64,000 nucleotides of DNA, taken from assembly GCA_963921825.1 (NCBI GenBank), contig OY997589.1:52694546-52758545 (forward strand), given 5' to 3'. Origin of the DNA: Erodium maritimum. Taxonomy: Eukaryota > Streptophyta > Magnoliopsida > Geraniales > Geraniaceae. Made by a program: the position numbers and the translations under genes. The notes below the pieces were generated by a model. That model saw only the letters and a list, made by a program, of their open reading frames with translations, was not told the origin of the DNA and made no database searches. Below, piece after piece: positions 36,374 to 47,064 of this stretch. Positions within the stretch are counted from its first letter, which is position 1. Each line of letters opens with the position of its first letter.

Positions 36374-37203
36374 CTCAGGTTCCGTGATAAGGTGCGCCTG
36401 CCTTCCGACTAGGTGTCGGTAAAATGTGCTCAGGTACTGTGATAAGGTGTGCATGCCTTCCGACTAGGTGTCGGTAAAATGTGCTCAGGTTATGTGATAA
36501 GGTGCGCCTGCCTTCCGACTAGGTGTCGGTAAAATGTGCTTAGGTTCCGTGATAAGGTGTGCCTGCCTTCCGACTAGGTGTCTGTAAAATATGCTATAAC
36601 TGTGTGCTCCCTATTGATGTGTGCTCCTTATCGCTATGCGATTACTATTGTCTTACTGTGTGTATTACTCTATGGTTCTTTGAAATGTGGTCGTCTATGG
36701 ATAATGAGTAATCGATAATTGTTGAGCAGGATTGATTTCACACGTGAAGTGTGGTGATTGGGTAAGAGGTGTGATCAAACGATGTTATGGTTATGTAAGG
36801 TTGGTTATGAGTGTGACTGTGATTCGGTTTTTTCATGTTTGATTTCGGTAGTCGTCGTTTCTTTATTAGTATGCCATAATTGGACGGGTGTCCGTGGGGT
36901 GAGCGACTTGCTCATGCTCACCCCCTTCTTTACTGCTCTACAGGTTTTGAGCAGGATTTGATTTAGAGGACGTCTCAAAGCTTGGGAGCTTAGTGAGAGT
37001 CCTAGTTTGGATGGTCTAGAGACGTTCTTTCCTTTTTGTACTAAACTTCGTATTACTTGGATTTCGAGCATTTGAATCTTGTTGTCGGAATTTTTGGTTT
37101 GAAATATTATTATTGGAGACTTACTTCGTTTAAATTTTCTTTTATTATTATTACTTTTAGCTCACGTCTCGAGTCCGGTCAAAACCGGATTTAGGGCGTG
37201 ACA
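36374..37203 (+). mobile_element. 5' LTR (left-truncated) of the Ty3/gypsy element
   Basis: Matches the last part of the 3' LTR (about 55600-56483): 55-bp repeats, then TGTGTGCTCCCTATTGATGT, GGACGGGTGTCCGTGGGGTG, and the end GGGCGTGACA. The primer site follows directly. The first two thirds of the LTR are missing through the junction with the copia LTR at 36374. The short ORF at 36758 recurs in the 3' LTR at 56008 and is not a gene. Confidence 0.9.
36384..36600 (+). repeat. 55-bp tandem repeat in the gypsy LTR
   Basis: About four copies of a unit starting GTGATAAGGTGCGCCTGCC at 36384, 36439, 36494 and 36549. The same array stands in the 3' LTR (52230-52411 and 55540-55850) with more copies. 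Confidence 0.92.
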
Positions 37204-37206
37204 ATT

Positions 37207-37218
37207 TGGTATAAGAGC
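37207..37218 (+). other. Primer binding site of the gypsy element
   Basis: TGGTATAAGAGC, three bases after the LTR end at 37203. It differs from the iMet-tRNA complement (TGGTATCAGAGC) by one base. Confidence 0.8.
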
Positions 37219-38175
37219 CAGGTTTTTCAAACTTCGGACCGTACGTCAGTTAAATGGGTAGTGGGTCACTAAGTTTCCGTAGTGTGTCGGTTACGCAAGT
37301 CGGAAATGTCCTGCGCGTAGATCCGAGACGACGAGAGTCTCGGGTAGTGAAGTGATTTGTTAGTGATTTTCCTTGTCCAGTGTTGTGCTATATGCCTTCG
37401 TTGAGCTGCTGTGCCGATCGATTGAGATCGAGGTTGACTTAGCGAGTGATACTCGAGCTGTGTGATGACTTGCTTGTCTTGGTTGAATGATCGTTTTAGT
37501 GGGTTTGCTGCCTTGTTCGGCCGTTGATCGATTGGTTAAGTTTGAAGTGTTGACTTGTTCGGGTGGTGCTCGTGTATTTACCGAGACCCTGAGGGGTGTT
37601 GACGCGATGACTTGCTGTGTGCTATGATTGTGTACTGAGTGCTGTGCAGGGTGTGAATTGAATGTCCCGCAATTGCGGATGGTTTGTAAGTTTTTCAAAC
37701 GGGTCATGCCCAAATTTCTGCAAAATTGAAGTGTTTGTACCGTCATGACTCGACCCAGTGGCCACTGCAGTCGAACGTGACGGTGGGATGTCAAGTGGTT
37801 ACAACGTAGTTCGGGGACGCCTGAACCGAGTTGTAACGACATGATGTCGACATGGAATGTTATGTTAGAAAGAGAAAAGTATTAAAGACCTTTGAAATTA
37901 AGTTGATGTTGAGACCTTGTGGAATTGCTGGGTGAAGTGAACTGTGGACTGTGTGGCTTTTGTTTGCAATTGTTGAACCGTATGGTTGACTTTTTGTGGC
38001 GCACAAATGTGCGGGTTTCCCTAGTTATGTTAAGACTAGTTATGACTGTACTAAGATTAGGCATGTTGTTTGGTTCGGGTGCAACCTTTGTGAAATGTGT
38101 GTGAACGCTAGTAACCTAAGCGCGTCGCTTTATGAAATTTTAAGAACTGAACATGTGCGTTATCCATGAGCGGGT
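37219..38175 (+). other. Leader of the gypsy element
   Basis: About 950 bases between primer site and Gag. No plus-strand coding trace is seen; the minus-strand ORF at 37360-37842 has no recognisable family and lies against the element's direction. Confidence 0.65.
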
Positions 38176-39555
38176 ATGGACGTCATGGACGGTGTTAGAG
38201 TACCACGAGGCATTAGAGGTCGGCCAACTGGGGGACGAGGGCAGCTCCCTGCCATTGAGCCGGTAAGAGCAGCGAGTAACCAAAGTACCTCCATTGAGGA
38301 GCTTGGAGGAGGCGACGCCAGACCATCAAGGCTTCCTCCCAGAGTTCCGCCAGTCGCAGAGCCGACCCAGGCGACAGTCTTGGAGGAGTTGTTTCGCATA
38401 GTTCAGGGCTTAGCGGCGATCATCGCCCAGAGAGAGACTACGGCCCCGACACGAGAGTCTGTGCCTGCTGCCACTACAGCCGCCACTGTGAGGCCTAGCC
38501 AGGTTGATAGCTACACAGCTCAGGCGCTAAGAGACTTTCTTAGGCTGGGCACGCTTGTCTATTCTAGGGAGCCAGACCCCGATGCAGCCGAGAGATGGCT
38601 GGAGCAGATTACCCGAAACCTAGATACATCGGGGATCGTGGATGGTCACATGAGGGTATCCTTTGCAGCGTTCCAACTGAAGGATGATGCATACGAATTG
38701 AGGCAGCGCGAGCAACTCATAGTTGGGGATGACTTTCAGAAGCTCGGAGAGTTGTTCCTGGAGTAGTACTTCCCGGGGTCAGCCCGAGATGATAGACACC
38801 AGCAGTTCCTAGAGCTGCGTCAGGGTGGGATGACGGTATCGGAGTATGAGGCAAGATTCACGTCACTGTCCCCCTTTGCACCGGTGATGGTGCAGACTGA
38901 GGCGCACCGATGCAGGCAGTTTGAGGGGGGACTCATCCCTTCGATCGAGGACCGAGTCACAGCCCTGAGGACTCCTAGTTTTGGCGGTGGAGCGACACTT
39001 CCGAGAGACCGCAGGTCTCGGGAGAGTAGGCAGAGACCGAGTGGGTTCTTGAGGCCGTCTGAGGTCCGTGACCCGAGGAGGCAGAGGGCCTAAAGGTCTG
39101 TGCACCGATGCAGGCAGTCTGGTGGGGCGAGACAGGACGGGTCGGCAGCGTCGGAGCGACTGCTAGTGTGTTACGTCTGCCACCAGTCAGGCCATCGGAG
39201 TCAAGAGTGTCTGAGGGGCGGAGGGCCCGAAGCTCGTCCAGCGAGCAGTCAGACTGGACCAGAGAGGAGGCCGGGTGGCAACAAGCGTAGGTGTTATACT
39301 TGGGACCAGGTCGGGCACTTGGCTATGTAGTGCCCTGTACCGGGCAGCGAGATGTCAGTGCAGCAACCGCAACAGTCGCACACGGTACAGTCACCACAGT
39401 TCCACCAGCGTCAGGCCCAGCAGCCGAGATTCTCACAGCCGTCCGTGAGCGCACCGTCGCGGGGCAGAGTGTACGCACTGACCAACTCGCGAGTCACGGA
39501 TCCTCCTTTCGATCATGAGACCGCTCAGGGTACGTACTTCCGGTATAAATTTTAA
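38176..39555 (+). pseudogene. Ty3/gypsy Gag with in-frame stops
   Basis: One frame of about 460 codons starting MDVMDGVRVPRGIRGRP and interrupted by TAG at 38764, TAA at 39091 and TAG at 39328. Residues about 110-300 show the retrotransposon Gag (capsid) pattern: FLRLGTLVYSREPDPDAAERW, FAAFQLKDDAYE, YFPGSARDD, FLELRQGGMTVSEYEARF. A perfect zinc knuckle CYVCHQSGHRSQEC follows at 39169-39210. A second one is damaged: CYTW instead of CYTC, then a stop. The end (VTDPPFDHETAQGTYFRY) leads toward protease. Gag would form the particle and bind RNA. The kept frame with only point stops points to decay after insertion. Confidence 0.9.
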
Positions 39556-39934
39556 ATGCCGTTTTAATTGATACCGGGGTGTCACGCTTGTTTACTTCTT
39601 CGTGTTTGCTGAAATGTTGGAACTGAAATCGGAACTTTTGAACCCACTCTGTGCCTTGGCACGCCAGTTGGGGGTGTAGTGGTGTCGAATAGTGACAGTC
39701 GTGAGTTTGAAATTAGAGTAGCAGGCCGTCGTGCCTTTGACGACCTTCCCGTACTAGACTTTCTTTCTTCGATTGTGATGAGAGAGTATTGAGATCCAAA
39801 TTGTGGCTTATCAAGTGTTCATCGATTGTTATCAGTGACGAGTGTCGACGTTCAGCAGAATTTTAGAAGAAAAGTGCCATCAGTGGCGATGCCGAAGGCT
39901 GTGAGCCTGTAACGGATCGAGGAGGGTTGTTCTT
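39556..39934 (+). pseudogene. Gypsy protease-region remnant
   Basis: After the Gag frame, LIPGCHACLL resembles a decayed protease Asp-Thr-Gly block, and later REFEIRVAGRRAFDDLPVLD resembles the segment between protease and reverse transcriptase. Stops occur in every frame. This is a weak call that rests on position. Confidence 0.45.
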
Positions 39935-40470
39935 GCCGCGTGGCGGTAGATACGAGGTGTTACGAGAGTCACATCAGTCGCGTCTTAGGGTGCAGATGGA
40001 TAAGCCTGAGAGGTACCGCGACATCAGGCGGCATCCCCGGTGGACCGGGATGCGGAGTTCATATCGAGGCGTATCACTTGTCAAGAAGTGAAGGCCGAAC
40101 GCCAGCATCCCACGGGGACTAGTACGACCACTACGATTGCACAATAGAAGTGAGAACACCTCACGACGGAGTCTGGAAACAGTTAGCCGAGTGCGACTAC
40201 CATAAAGCTTCCAAGCCAGTAACAAGATGGCACCGTATGAAGCATTGTAGGGTAGGTCGGGTCAATTGCCCACGCGGGGCACAAGTGGGTGTTAAGAGTT
40301 GACTCCTGATTGGTCCTGGGTTACTCGAGAGACGATCGAGGGGTCGCACGAATCGTGAGCGGTTGAGGACCGCGTAGCGTCAACCTGGGAGTGCGAGGTT
40401 GAGGTTCGCGCGAAGTACCCAGCATGTTCGACCGTTGAAGTACGTTCGTTTTAAATTTTGCGGACAATAT
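39935..40470 (+). pseudogene. Gypsy integrase N-terminal remnant
   Basis: The + strand gives, in shifting frames, YEVLRESHQSRLRVQ, RYRDIRRHPRWTGMR and ITCQEVKAERQHPTG (about 40072-40116). These match the HHCC region and the C..CQ..K.E...P.G block of gypsy integrase. It is followed by decayed sequence only. Reverse transcriptase and RNase H, which should lie between protease and integrase, are entirely missing; a deletion of about 2-3 kb is inferred. Confidence 0.7.
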
Positions 40471-40488
40471 TTCTTTAAGGGGGTAGAT
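40471..40488 (+). other. Polypurine tract of the gypsy element
   Basis: TTCTTTAAGGGGGTAGAT directly before the LTR start TGTAAGAACCG at 40489, the expected plus-strand primer position. Confidence 0.82.
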
Positions 40489-41254
40489 TGTAAGAACCGC
40501 CCCCGGTCGACACCGGTCGAACCGGTGAAATTTGGGAAAAGTTGACTTTCCGCCGGAAAAGTCAACCGATGACTCCGGGAGTCATTCGAGACCTTTCCGG
40601 GACCCAAAAAGTTTAGCCGTCGTTACGGTTAGCTTAGTTGGGTCGTTTCCTTTCAAATAACTACTTTTGTGAAAAAGTCAAATTCGGGTCAAACGGGGCC
40701 AAATTAGGGGCTTTATCGGATTAATTTAATAGGGCTGGAAAAATTATGAGAGCAGGTGGACCCCATATGGACACATATCCATGAGTCTTGGAGGAGAAGA
40801 AAAGGGTGAGAAATGACCTAATTGACCTTATTTTTGGGCCTAAAGAGGAAAGTGACACAAGGGGCAAAGTGGACCATCACAAAACTTCTCAAAATCTACT
40901 TATTTCTCATCCCATCTTCATTTCCTAAACTGAGTAACCATTTAAACCCTCTTTTGTTGATTTCCTATTGGTGGGTTTTTGTAGAAATGCATGAACTAGG
41001 CATGGGTGTCTTGGATTCGAGGTTCTTCATGTTTAATTGAATGATTTGTGGAGGAAAGTGGAGGATTATGTTGGACATGGATTGGGTTTTGTTGTGTTGA
41101 TGAAACCCAACTTTGGGTAGTGAAGTTTGGGGGTTTTGGGACTGAAATTAGAGGTCTTGGAGGTTAACAATGGAGTTTTGGAGGTATGGATTCGTGAGGA
41201 CGAAGTTGAGGGAATAAGAAGAAGGAGGCTGCCCAGAACGGTACAGAAAGGGCC

Positions 41255-41680
41255 TATGGCCGACCCTCTAAGGAGCACGGAGAGGGCCTCTAGCCGGCCC
41301 TCTGAGGGGCACGGAGAGGGCCTCTGGCCGGCCCTCTGGCCGGCCCTCTGAGAGGCACGGAACATGCCTCTGACCGGCCCTCTAAGCGACCCAGAATAGG
41401 TTTCTGAAAGGCCCTCTGAGTGGCATGAAACATGTCTCTAAAAGGCCCTCTGAGTGGCAAGAAACATGTCTTTGAAAGGCCCTCTGAGTGTCATGGAACA
41501 TGCCTCTGGAAGACCCTCTGAGTGGCATGGAACATGTCTCTGAAACGCCCTCTGAGTTGCATGAAACATGTCTTTGAAAGGCCCTCTGAGTGTCATGGAA
41601 CATGCCACTGGAAGACCCTCTGAGTGGCATGGAACATGCCTTTGGAAGGCCCTCTGAGCGGCCCGAAATGGGCCTTGTTT
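41255..41680 (+). repeat. 34-bp tandem repeat in the gypsy 3' LTR
   Basis: About twelve degenerate copies of GGCCCTCTGAGTGGCATG plus 16 further bases (unit 34 bp measured at 41411-41445). The minus-strand ORF over it (41382-41630) is a by-product of the repeat. Confidence 0.88.
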
Positions 41681-41977
41681 TGGCCCGGTTTACTTTACGG
41701 TCCGTATTTTCTTGTCGGGGATAATTTGGGTGTTTCCTCTTTAAATCACCATCAATTATTATTAATTCTCGTATTACTTTCTGATCCTAGACGTTGTTCC
41801 TGAGCACGGTGGAGGAGGCTACTAGGCGACTCGTGGTCGCTCGTGTTGGATAGCGGTTGAGGTAGGGAAAAGTAGCGAATACCGGTTTAAATGCGGAAAA
41901 TTACTAGAATTGCATACATGTTAAGTAATCGAAATAATTGTATAATAACATGTAGGATATGAATAACTAGGATAGTC

Positions 41978-41982
41978 CTTTA
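41978..41982. repeat. Target site duplication of copia copy 3 (left), CTTTA
   Basis: CTTTA stands directly before TGTTGGG at 41983 and directly after the right LTR at 51636-51640. Confidence 0.96.
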
Positions 41983-43645
41983 TGTTGGGTCTCGAGGTAG
42001 GGTTGGAGATGAACCAACTTAGAGCGGAAAAATAATGAAAACCAAGAGACGATTAAAACCATGAAACAACTAACAAAGAATGGATTCACAAGAGAAAAAT
42101 TCAGCACTATTTCTTACCAAAACAAGAACACCGGTTAACGAATGATTGGCTTGAGTCTCCAAGATGCCTACGTATCCACATGGGAATTAAAGCCACGTAG
42201 TTCTTCTCTTTGAGGACTCAAGAACACAAAAATGAACGTGGGAGCTTGCCAAACCCAAAATTTTAGGGAGAGAGGGAGATAAGTTGTGTTTCCTATTCTT
42301 GTCTTGTGTTTGTTATGTTGAAAAAGGATGACTTAAACATAACAAACCCCATACTTTTCCAACTAAAGGCATGAGACAAGCACGGTGACAAGTAAGGTGT
42401 AAATAGGACAAAGTATGGCAAGACAAGATTGGGTTAGTTGGTGAATCACCAACACCTTAATCCTTGTCTTGCTCACTTAGTACTAATTAATCAAGACTTG
42501 ATTAATTAGTTCCATGGGCCTCTTGGAACATGGCCCGTGGCCATTTCCAACGAGGTCCCGTGATTCGCTCATCGCCTCCAAGCTTTCCATACCGGAAATG
42601 TCCAACATTATCCGACGCGATCAATCCCAAGAATCCAAGCCTTGTCTTGATCCGTAAAGTCCTATTCACATACACGCACATGACCCAAAACCCAGTTTTG
42701 GTCATGTCCCGAGACAACTCCCTTTTGGCCATACTCCATAAATGTGTCAATGAGTTTCACACTCCGGTGTGACCCTTAGGTTTATGCATGTCAATAGATC
42801 AACGAAAAAACCCATTTTACTTGATCCTATTTAAGTGGAAACTAACGAGAATTTAGTATTGCCTGACACTGCATAACAAATCGACCTTGTCGATTTTAAC
42901 CTTTCCGTCGTCCCTGTCATTATCCTTTTATCTCTGATATCCTGATTGAGATAAGGCATAGAGCCGTCATCCTTATTATTCTCAATCACTGTTCCTTGAT
43001 ATGTGAGATGACTGAATATATGATACCCAGTATCATGTGCATGACCATGCTATTCTTTCAGTCATTCTCGATCAAGCGGCCGAGAACCGATATGTTACCC
43101 ATACCGTAGTATGAGGGATAAATCCCTTAGCCGGCTTTCGTGTCAATCATGCAGTCTGTCCCCAAACCAATCCTGGGCGTTATGGAAGCCCTGTTACGGA
43201 CAACTTTAGGCTCCGGTAAAACTCAGTTGTTTACTGCATAGCGATCACAAAGACTCCTTGGTCTAAGGATACATGACAAGCTACGAGAATGAATATGTTC
43301 ATGACTTGATCTATGGCACATATTCATGTCGGGTCTTCCAATATCATGTCCCACATGATATCTATGATCAGACTCCGGAATCCCTATCCAATGACTAACA
43401 GAACGTAAGCCATAAAGAGCCATCTTCCATTACTAGTCGCTTCTAGTGAAGCTTTGTTGACTAGGGACCCATCGAGTGTGATCTATCTCGATCTATGGTT
43501 CTATTCGCATTGTGGGCATAGTTCAGAGCACACATCGATATATTACTCCAACACATAATTAATATAAAGCCACTTTAATTTTATTGCTAACGATGATATA
43601 TACATTTGGACATTTAGGATTGAACTACGGACATTAAGGCTAACA
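41983..43645 (-). mobile_element. 3' LTR of copia copy 3
   Basis: TGTTGGGTCTCGAGG to AAGGCTAACA, 1663 bp. It lacks the TTGGTTGCATGGGCC segment present in the copy's other LTR near 50497, which explains part of the length difference. The conserved palindrome is at about 42480. No gene. Confidence 0.94.
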
Positions 43646-43663
43646 ATCTCCTACTTGCCCTAG
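43646..43663 (-). other. Polypurine tract of copia copy 3
   Basis: Minus strand TAGGGCAAGTAGGAGAT directly before the 3' LTR; one base differs from copy 1. Confidence 0.8.
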
Positions 43664-43796
43664 TTCCAATCTAAACTCCAATATGTCCTCGTCATCTTTA
43701 CATGTTTAACATGTTTAGGCAGCGACACTACCTTAGTTAAAGGGTTGGCTATGTTATCATCTGTTGCAATATAGGTTATCTTCACTTCAACTCGGT

Positions 43797-43994
43797 TCAG
43801 TATTTCTCTGATAAGGTGGATACGCCGCAGTACATGTGTTGATTTGTTATGCGATCTAGGCTTTTAGCTTGCGCAATGGACCTTGTGTTGTCGCAAAATG
43901 GATTCACCGGGCCGGATGGGTTTTTAATTACACCCAACCCTGCCGTGAATTTCCAAATCCACATAGCCTCCTTAGCTGCCTCTGCAGCATCCAT
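43797..43994 (-). pseudogene. Copia RNase H remnant, copy 3
   Basis: MDAAEAAKEAMWIWKFTAGL, then PVNPFCDNTRSIAQAK, as in copies 1 and 2. Position and frame correspond to 10256-10453. Confidence 0.86.
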
Positions 43995-44312
43995 GTACTT
44001 GGCCTCTGTCGTAGATTCGGCGACGGTATCTTTCTTTACGCTTTCCCAGCTAAAGGTCCATCATTCAGCGTAGACACATATCCTGACTGACTTCTAAAGT
44101 CATCTCGATTTCTCTTGGGAAACTAACGTCTACTCATCCTTCGACGACTAGTATAGCATCATCTATCCCCAGGTTAGACTGATGTCTACTGGTACAACAT
44201 AAGGCTTACGAGACGTCCGGTCTCGTACATGTCATGGCATATATGATCGATCTTACCTCTAGGCGCATGGGATTCGCATCATCCGTTTTAGCTCATCAGG
44301 TGTCTTAGGACA

Positions 44313-45223
44313 CTAAGTCTTGTTGAGATGAATGCCATGACTAGTGGGTAAGAGTCCTTTCTTTGAATCGAGCATTGAGAACCTACTCAATACCTTGTTC
44401 ACATAGGTTCCCTGACTTAAATCCAAGACCGTCTTGGTGCGATCTCTACATATCTTAATCCGTAAGATATAAGAAGCATCACCTAAGTCCTTTATTGAAA
44501 AACACTTCCTCAACCAATCTTTAGTCTCGTGCAAGGTTGGGATGTCGTTTTCAATGAGAACCAGAAAGGTAATCTTGCTCCCACTAGCCTTCTTATAAAT
44601 GCAAGATTCATCATCGTTCTTGATTAAGACAAATCCATTTACAGCTTCATCAAAACAAAGGTTTCAACTCCGAGAAGTTTCGTTTCAATCCATACAAAAT
44701 GGATTTCAACAACTTATAAATCTTTCCCTTATTCTTCGGATCTTCAAAACCTTTGGGCTGAGACATACAAACGTAATTAGTCAAATTTCCATTTAGGAAA
44801 GCGGTTTCGACATCCACTTGCCATATCTCGTAATTATGATACGCAGTTATGTCAAGAAGAATTCAGATCGATTTTGACCATAGCCACTAGGGAGAAGGTT
44901 TCATCTTAGTCAATTCATTGGTTCTGCCTATAACTTTTCGCCACAAGTTGAGCTTTGTAGGTCAGAGGGTTTCCGTCCATGTCCATCTTCACCTTGAAGA
45001 TCTAATTGCATCCGATCGCCCTAACACCATTGATGGGATCAACCAGTTCCCAGACTCGGTTGTCCGACATGGATTGCATTTCCTCCCTCATGGCTCCCAG
45101 CCATAACTCGGAGTCGGGCCCATCCACGAGTTCTTGAAAGGTGGTTGGATCATCGTGATCCACCATGAATTCATTGTCACCTCCGGATACCATATCTTGG
45201 AGGTGGAAGATTGATCCTTTCAA
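44313..45223 (-). pseudogene. Copia reverse transcriptase remnant lacking YVDD, copy 3
   Basis: Pieces in several frames. 45223-45002 gives FQELVDGPDSELWLGAMREE and RVWELVDPINGVRAIGC; around 44850-44700 the MDVETAFLNGNL-like and PKGFEDPKNKGKIYKLLK blocks; 44534-44313 gives HETKDWLRKCFSIKDLGDAS and YILRIKI. The gap that removes YVDDILL lies at 44555/44556, at the same bases as in copies 1 and 2. The frame is more broken than in copy 1, in keeping with greater age. Confidence 0.9.
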
Positions 45224-45278
45224 ATCGCCTTGGACCTTCCAGAATTGTAACAGGAATTGGTTCTTACTCTACGACAAT

Positions 45279-45449
45279 CTATGGCTCCCTTTCTACAGGG
45301 TTGTCAATTGGTTTAGACAGATCTTTACCATCCTGAAATTCTTCGGGATGCACAGTCCTCCCAATGACGTCTTTGGAAACAAAACTCCTTTTCCATAAAG
45401 AACCCACCCCAAGCGACGAACACCATGTTCTCACTGGGATTGTAGAAGT
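45279..45449 (-). pseudogene. Copia integrase C-terminal region, copy 3, part 1
   Basis: Minus-strand remnant of the GGVF.EK.F and following residues (compare 11768-11890 in copy 1). It is separated from its other half (46760-46900) by the solo LTR at 45455. Confidence 0.75.
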
Positions 45450-45454
45450 GGTAC
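45450..45454. repeat. Target site duplication of the nested solo LTR (left), GGTAC
   Basis: GGTAC at 45450-45454 and again at 46755-46759, on both sides of a TG...CA unit. Confidence 0.94.
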
Positions 45455-46754
45455 TGTAAGAACCGCTCCCGGTCAACGCTGGTCAAATCGGCGGAAGAAA
45501 CGGAAAAATTTAAAAATTTTGGGCATACACCTAAATGAACATAAAATTGACCCCGAGGGTCATATCGGACTTAAGTTGACCCCGATATCGACCAAAGTGA
45601 GTTCTGGGTGACTCATGGCAACTTTTTGACCAATTCGGGAAGAGTTGACTTTTTGCCGAAAAAGTTAACCGAGCGACGTTTTGGTCCGTTCGAGGTCCGT
45701 TTTGGCTCCAAAAAGCTTAGCCGTCCTTACCGTGGTCTTAGCTGGGCCGTTTCCTTGTAGCACGTGAAATTTCGTAATTTCTTGGAAAATGGGCCCGCGC
45801 GGGGCCCGAAACGATCGAATTTCGCGAATCTAATGGGACCCACATGACACATGTCATGAATGTGGTGGAAGGAAGAAGGGAGGACAACTTTTCCCTTTGA
45901 CTTAAAAATAAAAACAAAGGGGTAAGAGGGTATTTTTGTCTTTTTGATGTATGGTTTGATTTTTAAAACACAACAAAAGGGGAAGAGAGTGGGAAGTCTC
46001 GGAAATTTTCAGAAAATAGGAGAGAGAAGAGAGAGAAAGAAGAGAGAAGAAGGAGAAGGAAAAAAAAGAGAAGTTGGACTCGATTTCCCGACGATCCGAC
46101 CGACGGATCGTCTCAATTCTCGCGTATTCGTCATCCCCTCGTCATTCCCTACGGTGAGAACCCATTCTTTTCTCGTTTCGGTACGTTTGAAAATTAGGGT
46201 TTGAGTTTGAACGAGTCAAATATGGTTGGGTTTTGGTTAGAATTGGTTTAAAGATGAATGGTTGAGGTTTGGAGTTCGTTAGGAACGTTTTGGGGCGAAA
46301 AGGAACGTTTTCCGTCGTGGCCGTGTGGGGCCCACTTGCCCGGGCCTCGGGTTTTTCGTGTTCGGGTGGTTTTGGACGATCCCCGAATCGATAATTCACA
46401 CCCGGAACGAATTATGGCATTTCTGCTGGTATGTCGTGGTCAACCCGGTATCCGTGGCGGTGAGTGAAATGCTCACCCCTGCTACTTTTCCTGCAGGTAC
46501 TGATCGTGAGACGGACTAGGAGAGCCCTCGAAGCTTGAAGAGCTGGGAGCGGAAGTCCGGGTCTCTGGGTAGTTAGTGACTTACCTTGTAGCTCGTTTGT
46601 ACATCGTTTTGAACGTTTTTTTTCCGCTGTAAAATTATCGTTTTTGTTTAACTTAAGTGTTGATTTAAAGAGGTTTATTAAAATGTTTGAAAATTGTTTT
46701 ATTGTTTCACCGTTCGCGTTCCGGGTTCGGTCCTACCGAATTCGGGGTGTGACA
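45455..46754 (+). mobile_element. Solo Ty3/gypsy-type LTR, 1300 bp, inside copia copy 3
   Basis: Starts TGTAAGAACCGCTCCCGGTC and ends TCGGGGTGTGACA, flanked by GGTAC. Start and end resemble the gypsy LTR at 40489 (TGTAAGAACCGCCCCCGGTC...GGGCGTGACA), but the interior differs, so it is another family of the same group. It has a purine-rich stretch (46020-46075) and no coding trace, and copy 1 shows the uninterrupted site. A solo LTR arises when the two LTRs of a full element recombine. Confidence 0.93.
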
Positions 46755-47001
46755 GGTACCCCCTGTTGCTTTGGGATACCACACGAAGGTGCATATCTCA
46801 GATCTTGGTTCGAGCTTAGTCGAAACCAAATGTTTCACATAAGCCTCGCAACCACAAATCTTTAGGAAGGACAAAGCGGGTATCATCTCGTACCATTTTT
46901 AAAATTGTTTCCCTTCCACACCCTTCGCCGAAGCCCGATTTACTATGAATGCGGTCGTCTCTAGAGCATAACCCCAGAAAGAGATTGGGAGACCAGTCCA
47001 A
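46755..47001 (-). pseudogene. Copia integrase C-terminal region, copy 3, part 2
   Basis: Continues the integrase C-terminal region after the solo LTR: F.WYPKATGG-like and YEMIPALSFLKICGCEAY-like minus-strand residues, in broken frames. It corresponds to 11890-12100 of copy 1. Confidence 0.75.
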
Positions 47002-47064
47002 CTAATCATGGAACGGACCATTGTCTAACAATGTCCGTTTTCTCCGTTTGGCTACACCTTTCAA

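Larger units (their letters stand above)
40489..41982 (+). mobile_element. 3' LTR of the gypsy element, part 1
   Basis: Starts TGTAAGAACCGCCCCCGG, preceded by a purine tract. It carries a 34-bp tandem array (41255-41680) and ends at the CTTTA target site of copia copy 3. The LTR continues at 51641. Adding the three parts (40489-41982, 51641-52411, 55540-56483) gives about 3.2 kb. Confidence 0.9.

Noticed and set aside
36384-36600. Regularly spaced repeats that could suggest a CRISPR array
   Set aside because: Units are directly adjacent 55-bp tandem copies with no unique spacers, inside a plant LTR.
37360-37842. 160-codon minus-strand ORF in the gypsy leader
   Set aside because: Opposite to the element's direction, low-information sequence, no family.
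41382-41630. Minus-strand ORF with repeated Met-Phe-His and Cys-Ser blocks
   Set aside because: It is a translation of the 34-bp tandem repeat in the gypsy LTR.
46020-46075. GA-rich stretch as a polypurine tract
   Set aside because: It is inside a solo LTR and not next to an LTR start, so it is only a purine-rich segment.
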